A program made the translations under genes and the position numbers. The notes under the pieces are model-generated. The model made no database searches. It worked only from the letters and a program-made list of their open reading frames with translations, and was not told where the DNA came from. From NCBI GenBank assembly GCA_017467845.1, contig JAFUKH010000085.1, positions 1 through 64,000 of the forward strand: DNA of 64,000 nt, in the 5' to 3' direction. Below are positions 8,065 through 17,135 of the stretch, piece after piece. Source of the DNA: Lachnospiraceae bacterium (GTDB lineage Bacteria; Bacillota; Clostridia; Lachnospirales; Lachnospiraceae). The first letter of the stretch is position 1. Each line of letters starts with the position of its first letter.

Positions 8065-10716
8065 TTAATCGTCTACTTGTATTTTGATATCTTTAAAGGG
8101 GAAGAAACGGCTTTCCGTATTGCTCTCCTTAAAGCTGGTCTGTTTTTCACGCCCCATATTCTCCACCTCAGCGCGAAGCCCAAGGGCGGACATACGACTG
8201 GCACCGGAGCCCCAGATAATCATCTGCTCCAAGGCATCGCTGGTGGCAACTGTCACTTCATTTTTCTTAGCAATCTTATGAACGGTCTTCTCTATATACT
8301 GATCCGCAGTTTCTGCCTCTTTGGTATATACCACATGGATGTTGTGATACTTCATCACACTTCCCGGATTCCCCTTTACCTTATAGGCATCAAACACCAC
8401 AATCACCGTAGTTCCGGTATAACCTTGATAATTACACATGGTGTCAAGAAGCTTATTTCTGGCACCTTCTACATTGACCTGGGAAAGAGCGTTTAAATCC
8501 TCCCATGCAAAGATGATATTGTATCCGTCAACCAGCAGATACTTATCACCACTCATGGATTTCTTAGGTCTATACGCTACCTCCTTGGGTGCAGTTACCG
8601 TCTTTGCTGCCGGTCTGTTCCACGGATTCTTATCCGTCCCCTTGTTTCCGTAGGTTCTAAGGAAGATTTCCTCAATCTCATCATGACTGATTACTCGCTC
8701 CATACCTGAAGTGCTTTGCCTCTGACGAGCAAGCTGCTCCTGCATAGCCGCATCATTTCCTTCATCCCTGCGTAGCTTCTCCTGATAGCTGCTGGTGACA
8801 TGAGCATGTTCTGCCACCTCATACCAAGGCACCACATAACCTGCCCCATGGGCGCAGAATACCGAACCGGTAGGGTTGTCTAAATCACTTTCCGAATCGT
8901 AACCAAGCAGCTGAATTACCTCTTCCTCGTTGTGACAAGGCGCGTAGCATTTAAAGGTACAGGAAAGTCTTCCCTTTCCTCTGGAATAGGAAATCACTTC
9001 TCCGGCGTAGCCATTCATAGTTTTTACCGGGCAGCTTCCGGTAAGAACAGACATCTCGCCATAGGTCTCAGGGTCTTCAAAGCTGCCGTGCATCCTCTGA
9101 ATATCGTTCATGGCTCTTCCGATACACTCTGTGGGAATCTGCAGACGATATTCGTACACCGGCTCCAAAAGTCTGCTTTCCGTACATTTCAAACCATGAC
9201 GCACCGCTCTGTAGGTGGCTTGACGGAAGTCGCCTCCTTCGGTGTGTTTCATATGTGCACGTCCTGCAATCAGAGTGATCTTCATATCCGTTATCTCACT
9301 ACCGGTGAGAACTCCCGGATGCTTACGCTCTTCTAAATGAGTCAGAATCAGTCTCTGCCAATTCAAATCCAGTTCATCCGTGCTGCAATCCGTCTCCAGT
9401 ATAAGTCCACTTCCCTGCTCTCCAGGCTCCATAAGAAGATGTACCTCCGCATAATGGCGAAGTGGCTCAAAATGACCGATTCCTTCCACTTCCCGGGTAA
9501 TGGTCTCTTTATATACGATACTTCCTTCTCCGAATTCCACTTCCAGCCCAAAACGATCTGCAATCAGACTTCGCAGAATCTCTACCTGTACCTCACCCAT
9601 GACCTGAGCGTGAATCTCACTGTTTTTTTCATCCCAGACAATATGAAGCTCCGGAATCTCCTCCTCCAACAGATACAGATTTTTTAAGGTCTTGTGCTCA
9701 TCACAGCCCTCCGGCAGAATGATACGGTAATTGAGTACCGGAATCAACATAGCAGCGATTCCTTCCCCTTCCATACCGATGCCCTGTCCGGCAAAGGTTT
9801 CGGAAAGTCCCGTCACCGCACACACTTCACCGGCCTTCACTTCCTCCGCCAGAGAAAACTGGGTTCCGCTATAGATTCGAAGCTGGTCTGCCTTTTCCCC
9901 AAGAGACATACTCTTTACCTTTAAGACTCCTCCGGTTACTTTCAAATGAGTTAATCTGGTACCGTTTGCATCTCTGGAAATCTTGTACACTCTGGCACCG
10001 AACTCCTCCGGATACTGCTTCTTAGGTCCATACTTTACCACACCGTCTAAGAATTCTTCTACTCCGGTCACCTTTAATGCAGAACCAAAGAAGCAAGGAA
10101 AAATCCTGCGTCCTGCGATAGCTCTTACGATCTCTTCTTCGGAAACACTTCCTCTTTCCAGATACTCCTCCATGGCCTCTTCACTACTCATGGCAACACT
10201 GTCGTAGAATTCATCATCCTGCCGCGTAAAATCCACACATGCCTCATCCAGCTTTGCCCGAAGCTCACAAAGCAATGCCTCCTTATCCGTTCCCGGTTGA
10301 TCCATCTTATTTACAAAGAGAAATACAGGTATCTCATGACGACGCAGAAGCTTCCACAAGGTCTGAACATGTCCCTGCACACCATCGGCTCCGCTGATGA
10401 CCAATATAGCGGCATCCAACACCTGTAAGGTGCGCTCCGTTTCTGCAGAAAAATCCACATGCCCCGGTGTATCCAATATGGTCAGAGCCCTTTCCCCGGA
10501 AGGCGTATGCAGCACAACCTCCGCCTGTTTGGAAAAAATGGTGATTCCTCTTGCCTTTTCCAATTCATGTGTATCTAAAAAGGCATCCCCATGGTCTACA
10601 CGACCAAGCTTTCGGATGCCTCCCGATAAGTACATAATACTTTCTGCCAGCGTGGTCTTTCCCGCATCAACATGTGCGAGAATTCCCACTACCAGCTTAT
10701 TTGTCACTTCACTCAT
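8065..10716 (-). CDS. TetM-like ribosome-protection GTPase fused to a NYN (YacP/Rae1-like) nuclease domain
   Basis: The 883-residue protein begins as an EF-G/TetM-type translation factor. It has G1 AHVDAGKT (14-21), G2 RGITI (56-60), G3 DTPGH (82-86) and G4 NKMD (136-139), followed by the domain II-V region to about residue 650. This ends in the GRLSCTFKCYAPCHN block of TetM-like proteins. A linker leads to a C-terminal domain from about 725 with VDGYNIIF (Asp730), VVFDAY, TADQYIE and VATSD. These are hallmarks of the NYN/YacP family; Bacillus Rae1 of this family cuts mRNA in the ribosomal A site. The fusion suggests a factor that enters the A site and either frees the ribosome or cuts its mRNA. 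Tetracycline resistance is possible but not implied. It is the last gene of a seven-gene run. Confidence 0.85.
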   Translation of the reverse strand: MSEVTNKLVVGILAHVDAGKTTLAESIMYLSGGIRKLGRVDHGDAFLDTHELEKARGITIFSKQAEVVLHTPSGERALTILDTPGHVDFSAETERTLQVLDAAILVISGADGVQGHVQTLWKLLRRHEIPVFLFVNKMDQPGTDKEALLCELRAKLDEACVDFTRQDDEFYDSVAMSSEEAMEEYLERGSVSEEEIVRAIAGRRIFPCFFGSALKVTGVEEFLDGVVKYGPKKQYPEEFGARVYKISRDANGTRLTHLKVTGGVLKVKSMSLGEKADQLRIYSGTQFSLAEEVKAGEVCAVTGLSETFAGQGIGMEGEGIAAMLIPVLNYRIILPEGCDEHKTLKNLYLLEEEIPELHIVWDEKNSEIHAQVMGEVQVEILRSLIADRFGLEVEFGEGSIVYKETITREVEGIGHFEPLRHYAEVHLLMEPGEQGSGLILETDCSTDELDLNWQRLILTHLEERKHPGVLTGSEITDMKITLIAGRAHMKHTEGGDFRQATYRAVRHGLKCTESRLLEPVYEYRLQIPTECIGRAMNDIQRMHGSFEDPETYGEMSVLTGSCPVKTMNGYAGEVISYSRGKGRLSCTFKCYAPCHNEEEVIQLLGYDSESDLDNPTGSVFCAHGAGYVVPWYEVAEHAHVTSSYQEKLRRDEGNDAAMQEQLARQRQSTSGMERVISHDEIEEIFLRTYGNKGTDKNPWNRPAAKTVTAPKEVAYRPKKSMSGDKYLLVDGYNIIFAWEDLNALSQVNVEGARNKLLDTMCNYQGYTGTTVIVVFDAYKVKGNPGSVMKYHNIHVVYTKEAETADQYIEKTVHKIAKKNEVTVATSDALEQMIIWGSGASRMSALGLRAEVENMGREKQTSFKESNTESRFFPFKDIKIQVDD

Positions 10717-10719
10717 ACC

Positions 10720-11358
10720 TTAAAAACCTAAATCTTCTCCTACTAAGATTACCTTGATTCTTCCCTTATGTCTGGAAAAACGTGTTGTTAAAAACTGACA
10801 ACAGATGGTATCCTTGCTCATACAATTCATGCAGGAACCTGTCTTCTTACAGGGGGTATCAATGGGAAATCTCTGGGCATTAATAGGTGCAGCTTCGTTT
10901 CTGGCCCGATACATTGCCGCCTCCTCATCCTTTGCCACCTTATTCATTCCCACTACCATCAGTACATGGTCCGGACCATATGCAATAGCTGCCACACGAT
11001 TACTGTTACCATCAATATTTATCAGAATTCCATCCTCTGTAATTGCATTGCAGCTACAAAGGAAATAATCTGCTCCAAATATGGCTCTTTCCACTGCCTT
11101 CTTCTCTGCAGGGTCCTTACAGCCATCACGGTCCAACACCTTGTAATCCCCCGCGATAATTGCTTGCCTGAGTCCTATCTCCGCAACAGATACAGACCCG
11201 CCCCAGCCCACACTGCTTCCCTCCGGAATCAAGGAAAGAGCAATTTTAAGTGCCTCCTCCTTGGTTCCCGCATAGAAGCCTTCCATATTACGGCTTTCTA
11301 AGCCCTTGATAATCTTCTGAGAAAGCATCTCATTTCTTTTTACTCTATTCTCATCCAT
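10720..11358 (-). CDS. LUD-domain protein (LutC/DUF1121-like)
   Basis: This 212-residue protein shows family blocks EALKIALSLIPEGSSVGWGGSVS, NAITEDGILINIDGNSNRVAAI, GPDHVLMVVGMNKVA and a Cys-rich segment PCKKTGSCMNCMSKDTICC. The family is related to LutC of the lactate oxidation LutABC system, but lutA and lutB are absent, and stand-alone copies like this have no firm function. The Cys cluster may bind a metal or an Fe-S centre. The start at 11358 has GGAGG 8 nt upstream and lies one base after the MotB-like stop. A nine-codon longer in-frame start at 11385 would overlap that gene. The stop is 3 nt before the TetM-like gene. Confidence 0.85.
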   Translation of the reverse strand: MDENRVKRNEMLSQKIIKGLESRNMEGFYAGTKEEALKIALSLIPEGSSVGWGGSVSVAEIGLRQAIIAGDYKVLDRDGCKDPAEKKAVERAIFGADYFLCSCNAITEDGILINIDGNSNRVAAIAYGPDHVLMVVGMNKVAKDEEAAMYRARNEAAPINAQRFPIDTPCKKTGSCMNCMSKDTICCQFLTTRFSRHKGRIKVILVGEDLGF

Positions 11359-11359
11359 G

Positions 11360-12310
11360 CTACATTCCTCCCAATACTTCCGCAATCTTTTGGATCATCT
11401 CGTCTTCCTTTAGTCGGAACTTGATCTCTACACGTCTGGACGCCGCCATATCCACTTCTGTGGTTCCCTCTTTATATATAGGATCACTGCTGGCACGTCC
11501 GTTCACGGTAAGAACAGACTGGAGCTTTCCCACCTCTTCTTCAGAAAGTCCATTGTCCGTATCCATACAGAATTTCGCCACGGACTGGGCTCTTCCGGCA
11601 GAGAGCTGCATATTGTGCTGATATCCACCATTGGTATCTGTATGTCCCTCGATAATAATCTCCGCAATGTACTCCCTGTAGTTATCCTGTAATAACACAC
11701 CCAGATACATAGGAATTACCTCTCGCAAAGTTTCTCTGCTGGCACTATTTAGAGATGTACTGTTTACACTAAAAAGTACGTCTGCCGAGAAGGTAATAGA
11801 ACCATTCTGCGGATCTACCGACATACTGGAATTATTAAATTTACTCTGAAGCTCTCCGATAATATCCGTACGAATTCCTACAATATCCTGCAGCTCACTT
11901 TTGGTATTTGCAAGCTCCTGATTTGCTGCCTGAATCTCCAGATTGGCCCTGTCAATCTCCAGATAAGCAGCTGCCAGTTCCTCAGAGGTAAGGGCAACCT
12001 TATCATAAGCCTCCTGCAGCATCGCATAGGAATCCTCCAGCTCCTTCTTTGATTCCTCCAATTCCTTGTTGGAGGCTTCAATCTCCTGTCTATAGTTCTC
12101 TAAATCAATTCTGGCGTTTTCCAGTTCCTCTGAAGCAAAGCTTAGCTCCTCTCTGGTCACATCCAAATCCATTGTTTTCTGCCTATAAATCATCAGCGTA
12201 ATTGCAATAATCAAGATAAAGATTAACAGCAGCGCCGCCATCATATCCGAGTAGGATTGCCAATAGCTGTGCTCTGAGTAGGCAGTTCTTTTATGTCTCC
12301 TTCGTCCCAT
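11360..12310 (-). CDS. MotB/ZorB-like OmpA-family stator protein
   Basis: The protein has 316 residues. A basic N-terminus leads into one membrane segment (22-42), whose SYSDMMAALLLI motif carries the Asp22 equivalent of the proton-binding Asp of MotB. A long heptad coiled coil fills about 45-155. A C-terminal OmpA-like peptidoglycan-binding domain follows (IIIEGHTDTNGGYQHNMQLSAGRAQSV). With the MotA-like protein upstream it should form an ion-driven stator-like complex in the cytoplasmic membrane. No flagellar gene is in the window. The extended coiled coil is longer than in flagellar MotB and recalls ZorB-type or TolR-like systems. The gap to the MotA-like gene is 18 nt. Confidence 0.85.
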   Translation of the reverse strand: MGRRRHKRTAYSEHSYWQSYSDMMAALLLIFILIIAITLMIYRQKTMDLDVTREELSFASEELENARIDLENYRQEIEASNKELEESKKELEDSYAMLQEAYDKVALTSEELAAAYLEIDRANLEIQAANQELANTKSELQDIVGIRTDIIGELQSKFNNSSMSVDPQNGSITFSADVLFSVNSTSLNSASRETLREVIPMYLGVLLQDNYREYIAEIIIEGHTDTNGGYQHNMQLSAGRAQSVAKFCMDTDNGLSEEEVGKLQSVLTVNGRASSDPIYKEGTTEVDMAASRRVEIKFRLKEDEMIQKIAEVLGGM

Positions 12311-12328
12311 ATGCCACCTCTTTATCTG

Positions 12329-13474
12329 CTATTTCATCTGCCCTAAGGTAAATAACTGATTACTGATTTCCTCATTAATCAGGTTGCAGGTCTCATCCAG
12401 TCTTTCACACTGATTGCGCATCTGCTTCTCAATATTGTCCTGTCTGTCAAGCAGTGCTTCCACTGTCTTCTGCAGGGTAATATTTGCAGAAATCAAGGAC
12501 TGGGTAGTCTGCTCCATCTTTTTATAATTCTCAGAATAGATTACCTGCTCCTGACATACCCGGTTCAGGGTCCCCCCCAGCTTATTAAAGTCTGTGCAGA
12601 GAGCCTTCTCCATTTGCTCGGTAAAACGATCCACAATCTGCTCCACGCCCTTAATCTGACTGTCAGCCTGCCCCTTCATCAGATTGGTAAGCTCCTTCAT
12701 GGAATTGGCCAGATTCGCCTGATACAGAAGCATTGCCTTCATATTCTCATCAGAGGTAGATACCGGTGGTTCTACACACTCTCTGAAAAGGGACAGAAAC
12801 TCCTCTAAAGTATCATAAGCATAGGACATGACACAGCGATGCACATAGGTAAACACCAACGAAAAGAAAATACCATATACAGAAGTATGGAACGCTACCT
12901 TCATACCTGCCAGAAGTGGTCCCACATTATCTGAAATTGTAAAAATATCGGTACCGTTAAAGGAACCGAGGCCCATGGAAAGTCCAAGGAAGGTTCCCAA
13001 AATACCAAGACCGGTCATGGTTCCTGATACGGTAGAGTTAAAGTAGGTCATTCCCACCTGATCTAAAAGTTCTTCGTTGATGTAATCCTCAATATCTGCC
13101 ACCTGACTCATACCATGCTTTGTAGTATAGGAACGCATTTTCTTCTGATATTTACGAAAGGCATCATCCAGCTCCAGTACACTGAATATCTTCTTACGTC
13201 CCTGATAATCCTCCCAGAGATTCTGGCGCCTTTCGGAATAATCCTTACGAATTCCGTCCATAGCCTTTTCCAGAGATGCAGAAAACTCATTGACTCTTGC
13301 AAAGCTTACAAAAGAAATTGCAAAAATCACACCTATAATCAATAAAAAGCCCACATTGATAAGCAGATTCGGCATATCTGTAATATTGCCGGTAAATACA
13401 CCGTTAATATACAAAATCACGGCAAATACTGCCACATAAACCGGAACCAATAAAAAATACAATCTGTTTTTCAT
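12329..13474 (-). CDS. MotA/TolQ/ExbB-type channel protein with coiled-coil tail
   Basis: This 381-residue protein has membrane segments at about 5-23, 38-59, 150-170 and 190-212. The last two carry the MotA-like signature (GTMTGLGILGTFLGLSMGL, AGMKVAFHTSVYGIFFSLVFTYV). A cytoplasmic helical region lies between them, and about 140 residues of C-terminal coiled coil follow (VEQIVDRFTEQMEKAL to the end). The chosen ATG at 13474 has AAGGAG upstream. A start 24 codons earlier is open but would overlap the SprA-like gene. The tail resembles that of ZorA, but no ZorC, ZorD or ZorE gene is present. It probably works with the MotB-like partner downstream as a proton- or sodium-driven motor of unknown output. 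Confidence 0.83.
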   Translation of the reverse strand: MKNRLYFLLVPVYVAVFAVILYINGVFTGNITDMPNLLINVGFLLIIGVIFAISFVSFARVNEFSASLEKAMDGIRKDYSERRQNLWEDYQGRKKIFSVLELDDAFRKYQKKMRSYTTKHGMSQVADIEDYINEELLDQVGMTYFNSTVSGTMTGLGILGTFLGLSMGLGSFNGTDIFTISDNVGPLLAGMKVAFHTSVYGIFFSLVFTYVHRCVMSYAYDTLEEFLSLFRECVEPPVSTSDENMKAMLLYQANLANSMKELTNLMKGQADSQIKGVEQIVDRFTEQMEKALCTDFNKLGGTLNRVCQEQVIYSENYKKMEQTTQSLISANITLQKTVEALLDRQDNIEKQMRNQCERLDETCNLINEEISNQLFTLGQMK

Positions 13475-13505
13475 ACCCTTCTTCTCCTTCTGACCCTTTT
13501 CTCTT

Positions 13506-14003
13506 TTATTCTGCGTATGTATCGATATTATCTCCTTTTGCAGCATCCGCCTGATAGCCCTTTAGATTCTTATCGTAAGGATTTTCCTTCTTATAAGCTA
13601 TCTGAGTAGTGGTTGTGCCACCGGAGATATAGCTTCTGCCACATTCCGGACAGATAGACGTATGTATGGCCACACTGGCCTGCAGCACCTTACCATCCTT
13701 CTGTGCCGCCTTGCTATATGCATTGGATACATGCTCTTGCTCATGAGCACGTACCCTTACCCCCGCCACTTCAGGGGAAATATGTGCCGGAGACTTAAAG
13801 CTTACCATCTCATCGGAACCGTCCACATATTTGCGGTTCTTACAGGTCTGGCACTCTTTGCTGCCTTTTGTCTCTTTTACCTTTCCGGCTTCATCAATTT
13901 GTTTATTGGGACTGATTCCCTGCAAAGCTCCTACATTCCCTAGTTCTTCTGCTCCGGGCTTTGCATTTACGTAATTTTCATAACCAATTCCATTAATTCC
14001 CAT
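13506..14003 (-). CDS. SprA-related putative metalloprotease
   Basis: This 165-residue protein contains a zincin-type motif HEQEH (87-91), preceded by the family block SPEVAGVRVRAHEQEH, and two CxxC pairs (Cys51/54 and Cys118/121) that could form a zinc ribbon. These features match the SprA-related family of putative metalloproteases, whose substrates are unknown. No signal peptide is seen, so it should be cytoplasmic. AAGGAGATATT precedes the ATG. It lies between the metallo-beta-lactamase-fold gene and the MotA-like gene, with gaps of 12 and 31 nt. Confidence 0.8.
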   Translation of the reverse strand: MGINGIGYENYVNAKPGAEELGNVGALQGISPNKQIDEAGKVKETKGSKECQTCKNRKYVDGSDEMVSFKSPAHISPEVAGVRVRAHEQEHVSNAYSKAAQKDGKVLQASVAIHTSICPECGRSYISGGTTTTQIAYKKENPYDKNLKGYQADAAKGDNIDTYAE

Positions 14004-14015
14004 AATATCTCCTTT

Positions 14016-14741
14016 CTACAGCAGGAACTCTTCTCCCTCCTGTGAAACAACCTGCACCACACCCTCCCGGGTAGGATGTAACCTCAAAAATTCCCTGATT
14101 ATATTATAGTTCCTCCAGCAGTGCATTGGGAAAACTTTCTTTGTATTTGTCACTTCCAGATATGCTTCCAGCCCTGCGAAGGAATCCCCTTCCTGTCTTG
14201 GGTCAAGAGGAACAAATGCCACATCGATTTCCTTTCCTCTAAGGTCCTCCATACTGTTCCAAAATGCTTTTACCATATTCTCATTAGCCTGAGTAGTCTC
14301 TCCTGCCCACAGCCAAAGATTCAAATCTCCTGCGTGATAAATGCACTTACCCTCGTAAGACAGCAGGTACGCCACGCCAATATCCGTAGACTTTAATGTA
14401 TGCACCTTTAAAGTCTTTCCGTTGTAGAGAATAAACTCATAGTCCGATTTCTTCCTTACCTTATTCAGGTAGGGCTCTACGTCCTTGCCCTTCTCTGCCT
14501 CCTGTGTGATAAACCACTTTACCGGAACCTCACTGGAAAGAATATACCGTACATGGGGATACTCCTCCAAAAGTCCGAAAATGGCCGAATTATAATGGTC
14601 TCCATGCTTATGGCTGACAAAGACTACAATATCCTTTGACGGGTCCATCTTAGGGATACCTCCCTTGTAATAATCAAATAAGAAATATGCGTCCTCCATC
14701 TCCATCAGAAAACCGCTATGCTCAATATACGTTACCTTCAA
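14016..14741 (-). CDS. Metallo-beta-lactamase-fold hydrolase, UlaG-like
   Basis: The protein has 241 residues with the metal-binding HKHGDH motif, a second His region (YHAGDLNLW) and a late His (FPMHCW), the layout of UlaG/YtnP-like L-lactonase or phosphodiesterase relatives. The start appears to be TTG at 14741: homologues begin MKVTYIEHSGFL, and GGGAG lies 6 nt upstream. It overlaps the last 20 nt of the CapA gene, so translation is probably coupled. The substrate is unknown; small cyclic phosphates or lactones are possible. The protein is cytoplasmic. Confidence 0.82.
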   Translation of the reverse strand: MKVTYIEHSGFLMEMEDAYFLFDYYKGGIPKMDPSKDIVVFVSHKHGDHYNSAIFGLLEEYPHVRYILSSEVPVKWFITQEAEKGKDVEPYLNKVRKKSDYEFILYNGKTLKVHTLKSTDIGVAYLLSYEGKCIYHAGDLNLWLWAGETTQANENMVKAFWNSMEDLRGKEIDVAFVPLDPRQEGDSFAGLEAYLEVTNTKKVFPMHCWRNYNIIREFLRLHPTREGVVQVVSQEGEEFLL

Positions 14742-16011
14742 TTTTCTCTCCCAATACTTCCTGTCTGGTCAAAACCCAGTCCCCGAAGATTTCTTCACTG
14801 GGCACCGCTACGTCTCCCAAGGAAAACGTCACTTCCCCATACTTTTTAATTCCGTGCTCTGCTGCCAGTTCTTCGGTATACTCTTCTAAAAGGTGTACCC
14901 CCTCAAATCTCACCGGAAACGCAGAATACTGATTCACCAGTGGAACCACTCCGGTGCGTTCCTCGTTAATGTAATGGCTATCCTCCGTTACATGAATACT
15001 AATCCATGCCATGCCTTCCAGCATACTAAAGGGACCCTTCTGGGTAGATACATAGTTCCCCAACGAGTAGTAGCACAGACTCTTATTCCCATTCTCTGCT
15101 TCAATCCACTGAATGGGTTGCACCACGTGTGGATGGGTTCCAATTATTATATCGGCTCCTGCAGCCGTCATCTCCATAGCAAATTTTTCCTGATAGCCGG
15201 ATGGCTTCTTCGTATACTCCGTTCCCCAATGGGGACACACGATTACATAGTCTGCCATCTCATCCGCTCTTTTAATATCTTCTACCACCTGTGGATTAAG
15301 GGTAGTATAGTCCATGCGCCCGTTTTTCTCATTGCACGCACATAGTAAATCCAGCTTGCCCCGAACCTCCTTGGGCACAGTCTCTATGTTGGGGCCATAG
15401 GTGTAATTGAGAAAAGCAAAAGTAATTCCGTCAATCTCCATGACGTGAATCTCATTTTCCTCCTCTGCCTCCTTCTGGATACCGGTCACAATCGTCTCCG
15501 GATAATTCTCTTCCCAAAAGGTAAGGCAATTCTCAATTCCGGTAAATCCCTTGTCCGCTGCGTGATTGGACGCAAAAAGCACTACATCAAAGCCGGCCTT
15601 TACAATGGCATCTCCCACCTGCGTAGGGGAATTAAACTCCGGATATCCGGAAAAGCCCAATTCATTTCCCCCAAATATGGTCTCCTGATTAATCAGGCTG
15701 ATCTCCGCAGCCTCCAAAAAGGGCGCAATATCTTCAAACAAAAAATCATAATTTAAGCTGCCATCCTCCTGCTTTCCGGAATTTATAATTCCCATATGAA
15801 GCAGGTTATCCCCTACCATCATCAGCTCAATATCATATTCCGGAAAAGGGGTGGGTGAAGGCGTCGGCTCCGGAGTAGGAGTAGGTGTCTCCGCAATATC
15901 TTCGATATAAACGGCCTCCTCCAGCACTACCGGTTCTTCTGCCTCTACTGCACCGCATCCGCCTAATAAAATCATAGTCATAACACACAACCATGCAAAC
16001 TTTATCTTCAT
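14722..16011 (-). CDS. CapA-family lipoprotein (PgsA/CapA-like metallophosphoesterase fold)
   Basis: This 429-residue lipoprotein has lipobox LLGGC (Cys19), a Thr/Pro/Glu linker (ETPTPTPEPTPSPTP) and a CapA domain from about 60 (IELMMVGDNLLHMGII, LINQETIFGG, FASNHAADKG, VCPHWGTEYT, IIGTHPHVVQP). CapA proteins belong to the calcineurin-like fold and are named for poly-gamma-glutamate capsule formation. Lone copies without capB and capC, as here, have no proven role but likely act at the cell surface. It opens a run of seven minus-strand genes with minimal gaps. A strong terminator lies just upstream, so transcription should start in the 40 nt before the ATG. Confidence 0.87.
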   Translation of the reverse strand: MKIKFAWLCVMTMILLGGCGAVEAEEPVVLEEAVYIEDIAETPTPTPEPTPSPTPFPEYDIELMMVGDNLLHMGIINSGKQEDGSLNYDFLFEDIAPFLEAAEISLINQETIFGGNELGFSGYPEFNSPTQVGDAIVKAGFDVVLFASNHAADKGFTGIENCLTFWEENYPETIVTGIQKEAEEENEIHVMEIDGITFAFLNYTYGPNIETVPKEVRGKLDLLCACNEKNGRMDYTTLNPQVVEDIKRADEMADYVIVCPHWGTEYTKKPSGYQEKFAMEMTAAGADIIIGTHPHVVQPIQWIEAENGNKSLCYYSLGNYVSTQKGPFSMLEGMAWISIHVTEDSHYINEERTGVVPLVNQYSAFPVRFEGVHLLEEYTEELAAEHGIKKYGEVTFSLGDVAVPSEEIFGDWVLTRQEVLGEKIEGNVY

Positions 16012-16050
16012 GTAATGTTCCTCTACTTAAAATCTCTATAAAAACATGAT

Positions 16051-16082
16051 AAACCCCGTGGACAAATTTGTCCACGGGGTTT
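16051..16082 (-). terminator. Terminator of the aldolase gene
   Basis: This is a perfect 32-bp palindrome (arms AAACCCCGTGGACAAA and complement) right after the stop codon, followed by a T-run on the minus strand (about 16041-16045). Confidence 0.85.
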
Positions 16083-16086
16083 GTAA

Positions 16087-17067
16087 TTATAACGCATCGT
16101 CTAACAGTTCCTGATAGAACATTGCATAGTCTGTTCTCTTTTCTTTGATAAAGTTGATTGCTGAGGAAGGATGTGCATTCAAAATTCCGGTCATCAGATA
16201 AGGAATATCAAATCCCCATACAGCACCCTCTTCCTTGATTTTAAGAATGTGCTTTTCTACAAAGCTTACTGTTGCAACCTTGTTGTATTTAGGATTCTTA
16301 AGGAATCCCAACAGAAGCTCCATGTAACAGTTTCCTGCACCTCTTCCCATACCGTTTACCGTTGCATCTAAGAAGCTGACACCACGGGAAAGTGCCTCAA
16401 TGGTATTGGCAAAAGCAAGTTGCTGGTTATTGTGAGCATGAATCCCCACCTTCTTACCATACTTCTCGGCAACCGCAAGATACTTCTGTGCAAGCTTCTC
16501 AATCTGCTCCGGATAGAAAGCGCCGAAGCTGTCTACCAGATAAATAACATCTACGCTACTCTGGGCAAGCATCTCAAGACCTGCCTCTAAATCTGCATCA
16601 TTTACCTTGGATACTGCCATGATATTTACGGTAGTCTCATAACCCTTAGCATGTGCATCCTCAATCATTTCGATTGCTGCCGGAATAGTATTGATATATG
16701 TTGCGATACGAATCATATCGATAACGCTCTCTTCTCTGGGAAGGATGTCATTGCGGAAATCGCAGCGTCCTACGTCTGCCATAACTGCAATCTTCATATC
16801 ACTCTTGTTGTCACCTACAATATCGCGGATATCCTTCTCATCGCAGAATTTCCACTTACCGAAGTTTTTCGGATCGAAAATCTCCTTAGAAGCCTTATAT
16901 CCGAACTCCATATAATCCACACCGGCCTTAATATTAGCCAGATATAAATCCTTTACAAACTCATCGGTGAACATAAAGTTATTCACCAGACCTCCGTCAC
17001 GAAGGGTACAATCCATCACCTGTACATCCGTTCTCACGGATATTAAAGAACCTTTTCTTCCATTCAT
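16087..17067 (-). CDS. HMGL-like / DRE-TIM aldolase-family protein
   Basis: The 326-residue protein shows the DRE-TIM metallolyase hallmarks: MDCTLRDGG near the N-terminus, HAHNNQQLAFANT for metal binding, and FLDATVNGMGRGAGN. The family includes HMG-CoA lyase, 4-hydroxy-2-oxovalerate aldolase and isopropylmalate synthase. The short form and the missing communication domain point to an aldolase-type enzyme, often annotated only as an aldolase-catalytic-domain protein. AGAGGAG precedes the ATG at 17067; an upstream in-frame ATG at 17091 lacks such a site. It has its own promoter and terminator and so stands alone. The substrate is unknown. Confidence 0.85.
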   Translation of the reverse strand: MNGRKGSLISVRTDVQVMDCTLRDGGLVNNFMFTDEFVKDLYLANIKAGVDYMEFGYKASKEIFDPKNFGKWKFCDEKDIRDIVGDNKSDMKIAVMADVGRCDFRNDILPREESVIDMIRIATYINTIPAAIEMIEDAHAKGYETTVNIMAVSKVNDADLEAGLEMLAQSSVDVIYLVDSFGAFYPEQIEKLAQKYLAVAEKYGKKVGIHAHNNQQLAFANTIEALSRGVSFLDATVNGMGRGAGNCYMELLLGFLKNPKYNKVATVSFVEKHILKIKEEGAVWGFDIPYLMTGILNAHPSSAINFIKEKRTDYAMFYQELLDDAL

Positions 17068-17135
17068 AATTTTGCTCCTCTTTTTTCCCATACTTTTAAC
17101 CTTTTAACGCTTCAACTCTTTAAAACATTAAAAGT

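Noticed and set aside
8023..8496. 157-codon plus-strand ORF at the edge of element A
   Set aside because: It is the antisense shadow of the TetM-NYN gene and starts inside the palindrome arm.
8065..10716. Acquired tetracycline-resistance gene tet(M)/tet(W)
   Set aside because: Extra C-terminal NYN domain, chromosomal operon context and no mobile-element genes; sequence blocks are only distantly TetM-like.
11360..13474. Zorya phage-defence system
   Set aside because: ZorA/B-like architecture only; none of the Zorya effector genes (zorC, zorD, zorE) is adjacent.
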